In this document: positions 10,827 through 24,189 of the stretch, in pieces
Numbering within the stretch: position 1 is the stretch's first letter
How the letters are laid out: each line of letters begins with the position of its first letter
From: Absidia repens
Taxonomy: Eukaryota > Mucoromycota > Mucoromycetes > Mucorales > Cunninghamellaceae
NCBI GenBank assembly: GCA_002105175.1
Contig: MCGE01000013.1
Location: 1 to 64,000, forward strand
Direction of reading: 5' to 3'
DNA length: 64,000 nt
The notes under the pieces: generated by a model
Seen by the model: only the letters and a program-made list of their open reading frames with translations
What the model was told of the DNA's origin: nothing
Databases searched by the model: none
Translations under genes and position numbers: made by a program

Positions 10827-13800
10827 CTAAAAAAGAGATGCTTGAGATAATCTACTAGGACCACCACAGTTGATATAACCATCTTCATCAAATTCCAAAC
10901 CTGGCATTGTTTCAGCTATACCAAGCACATCCTTGTCCATGCCAACTTGATACCAATTGTTTTTGACAAAATCTTCATTCAATTCACATGATGAAAACGA
11001 GGAAGATGATAAAGAGGACGAGTTGCTGGATTGATCAGGCCATGGATACTGACTGTTGCTGCCATTGGTATTGTTGTTCGTCGTTGTCGTCGTCGTCGAA
11101 GAAGAGAGCAAATACTTTGTATCCAGTTCATTGATGCCAAACGTTTCGTCTTTGAATCCTTCCTTGAGAGCGTTGTGCACCAGTGAGGAGGGTGAGCTTG
11201 TAAATAGTACAGTCCGCCTATCATCACCATTATTGTCCTTGTTGTCCATCGTATCAAAGGATGATCCACCGCCGCTACCACTGCCGTCAACAAGGAAATC
11301 ATCCACCATGAATAAGGGTGTGCTGGTAGAGTCCGTGGAGCACGATGATGGTGTTGCCAGTATCGAAGCGACATCTTTGAGAACATCATTGGCGTATTGC
11401 ATAGGATCTGTCACCTTGTCATCTGGTCCCATACCTTTTCGTAATGTGGATACTGGTGCTGTTGTCAAAGCGGGTGCGACTGCGGTGGTTGCTGCTGCTG
11501 CTGCTGCTGACATTGGCATCGCTGTGACGTTCTGGTTCGAAGTGATCGCTGCAGGTATGGAAGTAGCTGTATTCATTGATGCTGTCGTTACTGCTGAGGT
11601 CACGCCGTCCATCTTTTGTTGATGTTGCTGCTGCTGCTGTTGTTGCTGTTGGACAAGCTGCATAATATGGGTAGCTTGCTGAGATGGTGAGGTTGTAGCT
11701 GAGGCTGCTGCTAATTCCATCGCCTTTTCCATGGATATTCTTTGCATACCAGCAGGAGGAGCATTACTGCCCGCTGTTGCTGCTACTGTCGTTGCTGTTG
11801 TTGTTGCTGGAGTAGTTGTTAAATCAATGCTATTTCCTTTTTGTCCAAAAGTGGCGTTGACTGAAAGGGTATCTTGTGGTGTTTGTTGAGTCAAAGTGTT
11901 ATTGGGCGATGATTGAGTTGGCTGCTGTTGCTGACCTTGTTTTTCGACGAGCTGTTCTTTTGCCTTGGCGATAAACTCGTTTAGCATTCCCCGAATTTGA
12001 TCTTGTTGGACCGGCGTCAATCGAATTCTGTTTTGAGTAGCTTGTTGTAGTAGCCAGGAGCATTGTAAAGCACGCTGAGGTAATATTTCCACAATTTGAG
12101 AGGGAATGCCACCGGCGATAGCCGCTTGGTAAACCATATGTGTTTGCGCCTCCCTTTGCATAGGTGTCATCCCTGATTGTTGCTGTTGTTGTGGTTGTCC
12201 AGGACCAGATAAAGATGGCATAGGCGCTGCTTCTGTCATAGCACCCGACGTTTGAGGTTCAGATTTTACAGGACCAGGACTTGCTGTTGAGCTAGCAGAC
12301 CGAGTCAAATCCACCATAGCAGGAGCTCCAGATGTAGGAGGTGCAGAAGGACTTGCCCCGCTTGTCACAGATGCCGGACTTGAGCGTTGTTGTTGCTGCT
12401 GCTGTTGCTGTTGTTGCTGAGGAGGAGTAGACATAGATGGCGATGGCTGATTAGTTGCACGTTGCTTTTTTGACGCTGGTAACTTCAGATCAATGCTTTC
12501 GCGTTTGATGAGGTTTGGATTTGGCGACTGTTGCATCCCTGGAGCAATGGTGTTGGCTGATGATTCGACATGAGGCCCGGAAGCAGGCGGACGACTAACT
12601 TGCTGCTGAGCTTGCTGCTGATGTGTTTGTTGAGGTTGCTGCTGTTTGACCTGAGCAGGTGATTGTAGTTGTTGCTGTACACCAGTGTAAGGCTGTGACA
12701 CAGGTTGTTGCTGCGGATCCATGGGTTGACTATTTGACTGACTTGAAGGAGGCTGTGTAGTATTTTGTTGCTGTTGTTGCTGTTGCTGCTGTTGCTGTTG
12801 TTGTTGCTGCTGCTGCATTTGCTGTTGCTGAGAAGCCTGTGTCGCATTTCCGTTGATGGCATTCTTGACCCAAGAGAAATAGCCACTAAATTGATCGCGA
12901 AGTTTCTGCAAATTTTCTAGGCTTACTAGGTATACATTTTGAGGGAGGACATTGAGCTGATCTTCAAACATATATTTCATCAAAATCAAACGTCTGGTAG
13001 CTTCAACGTTGGAGGTCAGGGCCAAAAAAATTGGTAGTAGTTGATCAATCTTTTCATACATGGGCCGCATCTGAATCACGCTTTCCCGAATGGCATTCTT
13101 TTCTTGGTCCGTCAGGTTTTCGAGTGGTCTCGCGCGAGCTGAAAAAAAAGAGAGTAGCCATTAGTCAGTTGTCATTTACCCATCATTTTGTTTCATTTAA
13201 TTACCTCTGGTATTGCTAATCGTTTCATCCAATTGACGAATCATATCAGTGGCTTGACTTCGTTGTTGAGGAGTGGTGTTTCGAGCGTTTTGTTGCAGCT
13301 GAGTGGTCGCATCATTGGTTTGCTGTGCTGGATTCAGGTCGGATTGTTGTTGTTGTGGCTGAGGAGGCTGCTTTTGCTGCTGCTGAGAGAAGTTATTTTG
13401 CTGGGCATTTTGTTGTTGCTGTTGGGCAGGTGATGATTGTCGTTGGATTTGCTGTTGCTGCTGCTGATGGAGTTGCTGCATTTGCTGCTGCTGCATTTGC
13501 TGAAGTTGGGCCTGTTGTTGTTGAAATAACTGCCCTTGGTTCGGCTGGTTTGACTGCCCTTGGAGCTGCTGATTATGCTGTTGCTGAAGTTGATGTAGCT
13601 GAAGTTGATGCTGTTGTTGAAGATGCTGCTGCTGCTGTTGTAACTGTAACATCAACTCGGGACTAATGTGTTGAGTTTGACCTTGCAGTGGATTTTGCAT
13701 CATAGGTACTTGGTTCATCATGTTCGCGTTGGCAAAATTAGCTTGTGCTCCTGACACCGCTATTCCAGAAGTAGTAGGTGGTCCAGGCGGGCGGTTGGCA

Positions 13801-15048
13801 TTCCGATTAGCCATGGCCATATTCATCATTGCATTGGGATCCATTGTCGTAGAAAGACCTGGCTGTTGAGTCTGTTGAGATTGTTGCTGGTTTGGCTGTT
13901 GATTTTGTTGCTGCGGTTGTTGTTGTTGTTGTTGTTTAGCCTGCTGTGCCTGTTGAGCTTGTTGCTGTTGCTGCTGTGCTTGTTGCTGTGCTTGCTGCTG
14001 CTGCTGCTGTTGCTGTTGCTGTGCTTGCTGTTGCTGTTGAGCTTGTTGCTGCTGCTGTTGTAATGCCATTTGTCGAGCCAAAAACACCTGAACTTGTTGT
14101 TGTTGCTGTTGTTGCTGTTGGGTCATAGAAGTCTGGCCGTTTTGAAGATTCTGTAACAATGCAGAAGATGCTGGAGAAGGCTGTTGCTGTTGCTGTACAC
14201 CCATAGGTAAAGAAGTAGGATTGTTGCCCATGGCAGCAGCGCGTTGTTGGAAGGCTAACATTTCGGAAGAAATTTGATTGGGATTTTGCTGTTGCTGATT
14301 TTGTTGATTTGTTTGTTGCTGATTTTGCTGCTGATTTGGTTGTTGAAGACCAGTGGCTTGCTGGAACATATTTGGTCGCATCTGATTCTGAACCTGCATA
14401 GGAAGTTGCTGATTAGGATTAAGAGAGTTGGACATATTCTGCATTTGTTGCTGCATCGCTTGCATTTGAGGAGAGACAGATGATTGTGGTTGCTGAGTAT
14501 TCATTAATGGGGAAGCGCCTAAACCATTCAATTGATCATTGACCACATTTGCACCACCACCGACACCACTAGGAGGACCCCCATTTTGCGTTTGCATTTG
14601 AATTTGGTACTTGATTTGATTGAATTTTCTTGCATAGGCCAGTATGTATTGATTCTATTTTTATGTATAGTAGAAAGTAATTGAAATGTGATCTATTTAG
14701 AGTTTTTTTTTCTAATGTGTGTTTTCTTTACGTATTCTTTTTACATACCTTGTTGGTGCTTCGTTGATAAAGTGTTAGTTCAAAGTTCTTAGCTGCAGCA
14801 AATATATCTTGTTCGGTAGTATTGGGAGATAAATGTTTCAAAGCTTGAGCTCTGTTAGATATAAATAAAAATAACAATAAAAAGTCAGTTTTCTAAGCTT
14901 ATCTTCATCTTTGATACCTCCATTTCATGATCCATACTTACAGCTGTGTTACAAAACGTGCTCTATCTTGTACAGTCATTTCATCTCGCCAGTTCGGATT
15001 GGGTGCATCATTTTGTTGACCGTTTGGAATGTTTGGTTGCTGGTTCAT
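10827..15048 (-). CDS. MED15: Mediator tail subunit MED15 (Gal11-like)
   Basis: Four exons (15048-14942, 14851-14749, 14654-13205, 13138-10827) give 1323 aa. Residues about 20-92 form a KIX domain (WRDEMTVQDRARFVTQL, then LYQRSTNKNQYILAYARKFNQIKYQIQ), the activator-binding module of Gal11/MED15, split by two introns. A very long Gln-rich region with many Q runs follows. A second conserved helical region opens exon 4 (about 554-650: LENLTDQEKNAIRESVIQM, YEKIDQLLPIFLAL), and another holds REAQTHMVYQAAIAGG and QRALQCSWLLQQA. The C-terminal part is Ser/Thr/Asn-rich and ends MPGLEFDEDGYINCGGPS. MED15 sits in the Mediator tail and links activators to RNA polymerase II in the nucleus. The gene is divergent from TRAPPC8. 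Confidence 0.92.
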
Positions 15049-15669
15049 GATCGCCAAAAGCACAACTTTTTCGTTTTGTCAAGTGGAAGAGATGGGGGGA
15101 GCAAGACTTGGATGTTCTTTTTGAAGGATATCGAATATATATAAAAAAGAAAGGTAGATATAATTCAAGTTTAGCTATTCAAAAAAGAAAAGAAGAAAAA
15201 AAATAAGGATAATGTAAAGAGAAAAGAAGAATTAAGAAGAAAAAAAAAAAAAAAAAAAAAAAAAAGAAAGAAAAAGGAAAGAAAGGGAAAGAAAGGGAGG
15301 AGGGTAAAAAACAGAGAAAAAGGAGTTGGAGTCTCTCGGGGAAAAATAATAATAGTGGTCGTGACGATTAAACTCCGCCTCACCAGCTCTCCCTTATTTC
15401 CAGATTTAGTGGACCTTTGCGTGTTGTCTTCTTTTCTGATATATATCACTTATAACACATAATGCATTTCTTTATTGTATCAGTTCTTGATGGAACTTGG
15501 TCATTTTATCTTTTTTATTGGCACAAACTCAAAATATACACATATTGTCATTCCAACTAACCGGCTTTTTTATTACATCCTTCTTTGTTGCGTGGCCTGG
15601 GATTTTTTGAACATCTCAGGTCACGTATTTGAAATACCGGTGCCGGCTCTTATGTGCAGTTTTGGAGAA

Positions 15670-15709
<40 letters not shown>

Positions 15710-15762
15710 CTCTTTTTCCTCGTTATCCTTACTGCTAGTATTTTTTTTCTTCACTCTTTATT
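15049..15762. promoter_or_regulatory. Divergent promoter between MED15 and TRAPPC8
   Basis: A 714-bp spacer between two divergent starts. It has an A-rich block at 15240-15320, which reads as T-rich for MED15, and a T tract of about 37 nt at 15672-15709, ending 53 nt before the TRAPPC8 ATG. No open frame is supported. Confidence 0.6.
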
Positions 15763-18700
15763 ATGGCAAACAAGCCATTACCACATATGCCATTTATGAA
15801 GCCTGCCATATCCTCTCGTGATGAAATAGCAAGGTCGTTGTCTCCTTTGATTGCTGTGGTTGCTAGCTCTGACGCTGATGACATTTGTCAAGCAAACAAT
15901 ATTCCTTCCTTTGCTGATTTCATTGGCCCTTTCGGTGACAATGTTGATGGTAGAGGTAATGCACTCCCTTTTTATTTATTTTAGTATCATTCACGCGTCT
16001 CATCTTTACTCTTATGTATATTGTGTAGTTGTTACAAGAGACTCACAAGGGTCAGCAATCACTATCGATAACTTCAGCGTACGTTTTCAACCACTCGACA
16101 AACTGGAAGAACCTGACCATCAAGCAGTACAACATCTTATGAACGATAGAGTTAGACTGAATGGTGCAGTCACTACGTCCACAGCAGATCGATATTATAT
16201 TAAAAAACGAACTGACGTTACAGAATCGTATTTAGATAGTAAGTTTTTATCTATGTTTTGCCTTCTTTCTTCTCAATAGTATATCATACTCACAAAATCC
16301 TCTTTTTTTTTTTTTTTTAATAATAGCTGGTCTTGATGAAATGATGCCTTGGTATACAGCCTTTAAGGATTTGATGCTCTCCTTGCGTGGTATGACAGAA
16401 CATGAAACGTTTGATCATCCTGTGGCCATGTTGATAGCTATTTCGTCTGCCAACCCTGATCCTATGGGTGCTATTATGCAACTTTACAACCCAAACGTAC
16501 CATCATTTACTGTGGACAAGCCTTATGTGGACACCAATATCTTGCGATACTATGTATTAATACATGATCCTCAACAAACAACTTTGGAACAGTAAGTTTA
16601 TTGGTATATTTACGTGCCGCTCTGCTTTTATTATGTTGCTAATAATCATTCAATTTTTATTATTTAGGTCCCAAGAAATTTTCGACAAAATGAAGAAAAG
16701 TTTTGGCCTACATTGTCATATGCTTACTTTGGATTCTAGACCTCAGACAACCTTTGAAGGAACGGATGCTCTGCCGACGATCAACACAAATCTCTCTGGT
16801 GAATCAATACGAACATTCTGGCAAAACGATCTTGAAGGAAAAAGTATCATCGACAATTCTCTACAACATTATACTCAGCAGCTCTCTAATAACAACGATG
16901 GACAGCCAATTCAACCGCCTCCACCACCTTCACCCTCACCTTCTCCCTTCAATACTGGCTCACCGTCACCATCATCGCCTAGTATTCCTCCTCTCAGCCG
17001 ATCGAATTCCTCCTCTTCTATTGCAACAAACACTTCATTGTCCGCACCTGCCTTTGCCGGAGTAACCACTCAAACTTTTGATATGGATATTATGCCTTTG
17101 GATCAACCGATGTCCTCAGATGAAACCAACCCCATTATTAGCGATAGCGCACCAATTCATTCTACAGACGATTCCATAGAAACATCAGCATCTTCTTCTT
17201 TGGTGGAATACGGCCAATACTGGACAGTAGAACATATCGACAAAACAAAGATCATGGTGAAAGAATTGGTGACGCAAAGTCTGATACCCTTTATGGAGCG
17301 CAATATACAGCACTGGAATGAACAAGTAGCTTCTGGTCGTCGTGGTCTTACTGGTCGTCTTTTTGGTGCAAGCCGTCGTTTATTTGGAACAAATCATTCA
17401 AGGAACCCTTCTGCGCAATCGATACAGACAATTCCTGCTCATGGTAAAAATGTTCCTTCAGGTACAAATTCGTTGATTATGTAAGTAAAAAAATAACAAG
17501 ACACATTAATATGAAAAAAGTATTAACCATCTCCTTTTTACTTGAATAAAATATACAGATATCCATATGGAGCGCCGGAAGCACAAATGCGAAAATTGGC
17601 TGATTTTGCGTTCATGTTACGCGATTACAAATTTGCTCAAGTTATTTATGATACTGCTCGCAGGGATTATGCCACCGACAAAGCTTACAAATATCATGCG
17701 GGGACACAGGTAAATCATACACCCCCCAAAAAAAAGCAGGCGGGGAAGAGTCTCTTTAACGTTATCTATTGAATAGGAAATGATCGGCATTTGTTTTCTC
17801 ATGATGAATCAACCTTTGGCAAACAAAGTGGACGTAGATCGAAACTTTGAATTGGCGGTACAACAATATATTGGGCGATGTCGATCACCATTCCATGCTA
17901 CACGGACCACGGTCATCTACTATGAATTATTAAAAAGTCGGCGTATGTGGAAAGAAATACCAACGGCATTGGTTCGAATGACGGGTGAAGACTCTGATTT
18001 GCGTTCTGCTCTCTTTTTGGAACAAGCTGCTCACTGCTTTTTGCGATCTTCTCATCCAATGGTACGTAAATACAGTTTCCACCTTGTTATGGCTGGTCAC
18101 CGCTATGTCAAAGCTTCACAGGTAATACATTAAAAAAAAAAAGAAAAAGAAGATCATCTACTCACGCGCCTTTCCTCCCCAGAGAATGCTGGCTCTTCGG
18201 TGTTACAAACTGGCATCCATTGTGCTCAATGATGATCAGTGGTCTGTAGCAAAAAGCCATGTCCAATTTGCTCTTGGTCGACAGTCGTTTCATCTTGGTC
18301 ACTTGGAAGATGCTGTTAATTACTTTGCAAACGTCCTACCTGATGCTAAACAAACACCATCTCAACAAATCGCACATATTCGTGAATTCTTATTCATTTA
18401 CCAGGTAAACATACTATGGATGAGGGTGGAGAAACACACGCATTATACTAACTAAATCTTTATTATATAGCAATATGCAACACAAATGGGAATAGATCCA
18501 CGCAAAGAAACATTACCTGATTTAAGGATTCCTACCATCGACGATAAAAGTATCCGAGTCAGTCTCTCCAATACCCAGCGAAACACCGACAATCAAGATG
18601 AATGGGCAACTATGGAACGGGAGCTTTTGGAAACAAATATTGAAAAAGGTTATATTCTGAAATCAAAAAAGGCCCTGGCTCTACAACAACAAGACGACAA

Positions 18701-19815
18701 TCGGGTGATTTGTGCTGTCGGAGGTAAGTCATTGACGCTATTTTGAAAACAACTAATTTATGTAACTACTGACAATTTCTTTCTTTATATTTAGAACCGA
18801 CGACCGTTCGCTTGGAACTATGTAATCCTCTTCAGGTGGCAGTGACTTTATCTGAAATCATTCTTGGCTGCCAATATCGGACGTCCATCCAAGCGAATCA
18901 AGAATCATTCGACACAGATCAATTTGCAGACGAGGGGATGATTGAAGGTACTCCTATCCTGGACTCTTCTGGCATGTTTGACTTCGGTGATTTTGCTTTA
19001 CAAAAGATATCACAGGTCACTTTAGATCCACTGGAACATCATTTTGTAAGAAAACAACAATATGAATTACTACTATCATGATAAAACAAAACTGACTCCA
19101 TTCTTATTTTTGTAATGATTTCAGGTGATTTTGACTATTATTCCACGTAAAGAAGGGTCTATCACTATCACTGGCCTGCATTTTACTTTCAACGACCTTG
19201 TGCACACTTTCCGGCCCTTCCACAAGAAAGGGAAACGCTTGAACAACACCAAAGAAGAACGAATGAATGTGACGTATGCCCCTGACCGAAGCTTGGATAT
19301 TCTGGTAACTCCTCCTATGCCTCTGCTTGACATCACTTTCCACAACATCCCGGAAACCATTTTGTCTGGACAAGTTATTCAGGGCGTATTGGAAATCAAC
19401 AACAAAGGCAACAAAGGACTTACATCGTTACAGCTGAAAACGAATCAACCTAGCTTTATCTGTGTGGGTCATCCTGAACAAGTGGACAAACCTATTTATG
19501 GTATGTTATCATGGTTGTATATATCGATGTATAGTGAATGGTACTAAGTTTTTATTTATCTGCCTTCCTACCTATTTGTAGATTGTGGCTCAACTCACGA
19601 GAACAAGGACTTCAAAAACCAAATATTTGACCCAAGTGTGATATCTATTCCTTTACCATCAGAAGGTGATCAACAGAATACGGTTCAACCGGGAAAAACA
19701 ACATTGGTACCTTTGTGGGTTCGCGGTGACCGGATTGGCAAACATACTTTGAAATTTCTTTTCTCTTATCAATCTGAAGTAAGTTTTTTATTTTTTTTAT
19801 TTTTTCTTTCTGATG

Positions 19816-19875
<60 letters not shown>

Positions 19876-21467
19876 GTTTTTTAATTTTCTTTTCTTTTGT
19901 TTTTACCTTGTGTGTTTGGTTACATATAGGAAGAAAACTCGGCTATTGCTCAACGAACGCTGAGATATACGCTTCATGTCCAGGTTACACCATCACTTAA
20001 AATCAATGCGTTTACTCGCCCTAGTATGACAGCAACAAATGAATTTATCCTTGGAGTGGAGGTAAAAATTATATATTAAAGGTGCATGGAGAAAAAAAAA
20101 TGACAATACTAACATATTCTTACTGTTATATTGTAGATTGAAAACCTATTGCCAGTAGCCTCTTTTGATTTACGACAATTGACAGCTGCAAGTGCCCTGT
20201 GGTCCATAACTCCTCTAAGTATTGATTTGGACTCTGAACAAGATATTTCAGACAAAACAAGTATTCCTCCTCGACAAACAACATTTGTATACTTCAAGAT
20301 ACGAAAAACGCATACCAACCCTCCATTATCGCCTCTGACTTCACCTGAAGATTGGACATCTCATGCATTGGCAAAGTTATTGGCTAATGATGACACCTAC
20401 GACCCACCTCCTCCCATTGACTTAGCTGTCACCAATCTTAGCTTCGTAAGTTTTTTCCCTCCCAAAAAAGTTGCAATATAATTAACTCGTCATTTTTATT
20501 ATGTCGCATGTAGAGAAAATCCGTCATACCATACAACACGGTCCCACTCAGGAATTTTGCTCTTTGCTCAAGAATAAATTGGCGAACGTCCAATTTACAG
20601 ACACATTATCCCACCATCAGCAAGGAAAAGCAGACCAGTGTGTTTACTTTATACAATTCCAGCGATATTGACCTGACGCTCTACTGGGATATACCAACAA
20701 TGCAACTACATGGTCATCATTACATCATTGGGGTGAATTTGGGTATCCTTCAAAATCCTTACCAGCAACAGCATCACCAAACCCAGCACAGTGGAAGTAA
20801 AGACGGGGGTGGCAGCAGCGCACGTGCTTTATTCGAAGCAACACACAAGGAACGCACAGCATTGGTGAATAGTCTAACACGCAACCTGGCAATCAAGGAA
20901 GAAGGACCTGTCAAACTAATGACACAAGCACTTGATTCTATCCAGCATGACTTTACTGAAAATGGGTAATGTCCAATTCATATATATATTTATTGACATG
21001 TATTGATCTCTCTCTCTCTCTCTCTTTTTTGGGATAGACTATTGACTTTGCCGGTAACCATCACTCTGAAAAACTGCTCTTGGAACAAACAAGCTTCGTA
21101 TACATTGGAGTTATTGTCATGGACTGAAAGCAAACAAGCACAATTACAAAAAGTGTGAGTTTTTTTTTTTTTTTTGGCTGGCAGCTGATTTAGTTTACTG
21201 ACAAACACACACACACTCTCTATCTGTAGGACAAAATCAACTCTTGATATACAACCATTCCACTGGACGGGTGAAACCTCGTTCTCCGGTATATTGAAAA
21301 ATGATGAATCAACAACGATTGAAGCCCGGGCTGTATTCTCAAGTACTGGTACTTATGACATGAATCGATGGAAACTCTCTGTACATACTGCCTTTGACAA
21401 TGGTGAAGAAGATGGTGGGGTATTTGTCCATTGGCCAAGTCTTCCACATATTGTATCTGTAGTCTAG
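15763..21467 (+). CDS. TRS85: TRAPP III subunit TRAPPC8/Trs85
   Basis: Sixteen exons (15763-15955, 16029-16238, 16327-16591, 16668-17480, 17559-17709, 17777-18121, 18183-18404, 18471-18723, 18795-19045, 19125-19500, 19582-19778, 19930-20061, 20137-20445, 20514-20965, 21038-21154, 21230-21467) keep one frame for 1507 aa. The N-terminus (LSPLIAVVASSDADDICQANN) and the central block (YGAPEAQMRKLADFAFMLRDY, then TGEDSDLRSALFLEQAAHCF and MVRKYSFHLVMAGHRYVKASQ) match the TRAPPC8 family closely, and the length is as expected. The rest is beta-rich. TRAPPC8 is the TRAPP III-specific subunit that directs the Rab1/Ypt1 exchange factor to autophagosome formation and early Golgi traffic. Residues about 270-420 are a Pro/Ser-rich insert. 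AATAAA follows at 21499-21504. Intron 11 contains an A58 run. The frame at the start of exon 14 deserves checking. Confidence 0.93.
19816..19873 (+). repeat. A58 homopolymer in TRAPPC8 intron 11
   Basis: An uninterrupted run of 58 A residues inside a 151-nt intron (19779-19929), on the sense strand and followed by a T-rich tract and the acceptor CATATAG. Runs this long are prone to length errors in assemblies. Confidence 0.9.
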
Positions 21468-21741
21468 CTTAGATCTTTTTTTTTTTTTAATTAATTTTAA
21501 TAAAACGTATATTATATGATATGGTCTTTTTTTTTTTTCCGTCTCTCTCCCATCTATTCCATCTCCGTTGATATTTTTTTTGTTCCCCTGAAGCAAGTCT
21601 CGACTGGCGGATGCGTCAGAGACGGTGTGGCTGGCTTCATTTTTTTTATAGGTGTCGGTACTTGAAAAATTAATCAGTGGTTTGTTTTTCTTCCCTACAC
21701 AATTTCTTTTTTGTTTTTGTTTTTCTTTTACCAATACAATC

Positions 21742-22618
21742 ATGTCTGCTTCTCTTTTGAAAAGTGTATCGGTGACCCGTTCATTGGTGTCTCGACCTAA
21801 TGTATGGAATGCCGTTCGTCATGTCTCCCAAAACAGCAAAGCCGTCACCCAAGCTGATGTCGTCAACGTCATCAATGTCGAAACTGTTTCTGGCGCTCCC
21901 GGTAATTAGAAATCAGTTTGCTGAAAAGAAAAAAAATACACGATATATCAGCACATCAACAAAGTACCAACATGAAAATGAAAGCTAATCAACAAAATAC
22001 GCCCGCTTTTTTTCTTCTTTTTTCTTTTTTCTTTTTTGAATCACAACCATAGATGCTTTGACTGAAAGAAACGTCAGAATCTTCACCCCCGCCAAACCCG
22101 CTACTCAAAGTGGAAAGAATGGTACTAGACTCTGGCGCATTGACTTTGATATCTTAGGTAGGAAACGGTCATTATGATGGTACAGTTTTTTTCTTTTGTT
22201 TTTTTGCGTATACTTACTTTTTTTTTAATAATCAATTTGCAGAGGACGGAAACCGATGGGAAAATCCTTTGATGGGTTGGTCTTCCAGGTAAACAACAAA
22301 TCGATCATCGTCATTATTGCAATATTCTTTTCACTCATCCACTCTTGGTTTTTTTTTTGTGTTTTCATCTAGCTCCGATTATCAACAAGCTTTACAAATG
22401 AAATTCACAAGCAAGGAAGCTGCTATTCACTTTGCTGAAAAACAAGGTAAAACAAGAGGAGGGGAAATAGTCGATGGGTTCTAATCTTGTTTGATTTGGT
22501 TGTATTAGGTTGGAATTACTATGTCCAAGAACCCAAGCCTGTCAAGTTTGTGAAGAAAGCGTATGCTGACAACTACAAATACTCCCCTGGAAAACTTAGA
22601 ATGATCAAAACCAAATAA
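21742..22618 (+). CDS. NDUFS4: NADH dehydrogenase Fe-S protein 4, mitochondrial (NDUFS4)
   Basis: Five exons (21742-21901, 22053-22157, 22243-22288, 22373-22446, 22509-22618) give 164 aa. The N-terminus (MSASLLKSVSVTRSLVSRPNVW) is a typical mitochondrial presequence with Arg/Ser and no acids. The mature part carries the family pattern: VRIFTPAKPATQSG, WRIDFDI, NRWENPLMGWSSSSDYQQAL, SKEAAIHFAEKQGWNYYVQEP, then YADNYKYSPGKLRMIKTK at the C-terminus. It is an accessory subunit of the complex I matrix arm, near the NADH-oxidising module, needed for assembly and stability. Length fits the family. The poly(A) signal AATAAA is at 22738-22743. Its presence shows that the organism has respiratory complex I. 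Confidence 0.95.
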
Positions 22619-23847
22619 AATGTTGGATGGCCTTTCATCCATTAGTATTGTTATTATCTTTTCTCATCACTTGGTAGATTTTTTTTTTACTATTATTATT
22701 GCCCCCCTTTCTTTTTATTGTTATTATCTCTTTTTACAATAAACGTCCCGTTGCTCCCCAGGAGCTTTTGGAAAAAAACACCCAATAGTTACATGTCGAC
22801 ACATTTGATGCGTGGGATGGTGTAGGAACGCACGTGCATAGTATGTTGGATTGAAATGCTGTACAAAAGTATATTAAAATTTGGTGAACAACCATGGCTT
22901 CGCTTTGAAGGGTGATTCCTTGCTTCAACGGATACGACCAATGATTGCGGTGTACCCACCAGGGCTGCTAATGAACATATTCTCAACCGTCGCAAGACGC
23001 TGGTTTTACGGCTAATACAGTGCGCCCGCCTAATGCAAGCAAAATGTGTTTTGGTTTTGGTTCCTTTTACTATCTCACTTTTTCTTTCATTGAATAGTTT
23101 TATATAGTTTGATATGTAGATTACCTCTCACTCTTTCAACACCCTAGTTTTTTTTTATCTTCTGTCTATTCCGTCCATTTATTTATTCCATACCCTCATT
23201 ACACTACCATGTCGCCCTTATAGTATTATGTTTTGGATCTATTATATTGATTTATTTATTCTTCTCAATAAAATTTGTAACATTTGTATCCCCCTAAAAG
23301 AAGTATGATTGTGGTATGAAGGATGGGTTTAGTACTGTTGTATGAAATGTACTTGATATGTGGGATGAATATGATGTATGATGTTATGTTGATTAAGAAG
23401 GTGATGTTCCGGTGTCTTATGAGGAAAACGTTATGAATTCGGATGGTAAGAGTCCCGACTCTTCGGGACACACTTATTCTTCACACTCCCTGATTTTTTC
23501 TTGTGTGTACGGAAAGAAAAAGTAAACCAGGATAGGTATTGAAACCTCCCCCGTTGCCCAATTGGCCTTTTTTTTTCATTCTACCATACACGTTTAAAAT
23601 AGTGGACTGACTATTTACAATATGTCTAGCCTGGTGTGTGTGGGAGAGGGCGATAATATCTAATAGGGAAAAAATGTACGCTGGTGACATGATGGGTTTG
23701 GATGGTAGAGTGGGGAAATATAACCATATATTTTATATTAAGTGTCCTAGAATCGCAAACCAAATCGCTGAGGATCTGAAGGAGAAAAAAAGGCGCATAG
23801 TGAAGTGGGTGAGCTAGAAGTAGGTGTATGCTATCGTCCACCATTCA
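22619..23847. other. Intergenic, nothing supportable
   Basis: It begins with the NDUFS4 3' UTR. After that the sequence is AT-rich, with a few 40-70-codon open stretches (for example around 22875-23010 on both strands) that lack splice sites or recognisable motifs. A second AATAAA stands at about 23267, so an undetected plus-strand transcript cannot be excluded. Confidence 0.4.
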
Positions 23848-24124
23848 ACCACACACATACTTGGACACCCACGTTTGCTTGGATCCGCTTTCTAGTGACT
23901 TGCTCCTTCTACTCATACCTTTTTTTTTTTTTTTTTTTTTCCTCCAATATCACCCCCCATACACACACAGAACAACCCCTCCATACCGCTAAAAAAAACA
24001 TATAAATCCACTAAAAAGCGCTGGGAGAGCCTTCCAAAAGTAGTAATACCTGCTATAGGCTTTCCAAACCAATAAATAAATAATAATAAAAAAACCCCCC
24101 ATCAAACACAGACAGTGTACCGCA

Positions 24125-24185
24125 ATAGAATAGCCTATCACAGTAGAATAGTATGTACAATAGCCTGTCACAGTAGAATAGCTTT
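24125..24185 (+). repeat. Short tandem repeat of CACAGTAGAATAG
   Basis: AATAGCCTRTCACAGTAGAATAG occurs twice in a row, with a partial third copy in front. Small, no evident function. Confidence 0.6.
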
Positions 24186-24189
24186 GCCA

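Noticed and set aside
13188..14483. Leu-, Val- and Ala-rich ORFs on the plus strand within MED15
   Set aside because: Antisense or out-of-frame readings of CAG/CAA runs.
22789..22995. 68-codon minus-strand ORF near NDUFS4
   Set aside because: No motif, no clear start context, and an equally open plus-strand frame; not enough to call a gene.
23520..23580. tRNA-like look on the minus strand (GGCCAATTGGG and GGTTTCAATACC)
   Set aside because: No acceptor stem or anticodon arm can be formed; only B-box-like and D-loop-like fragments.
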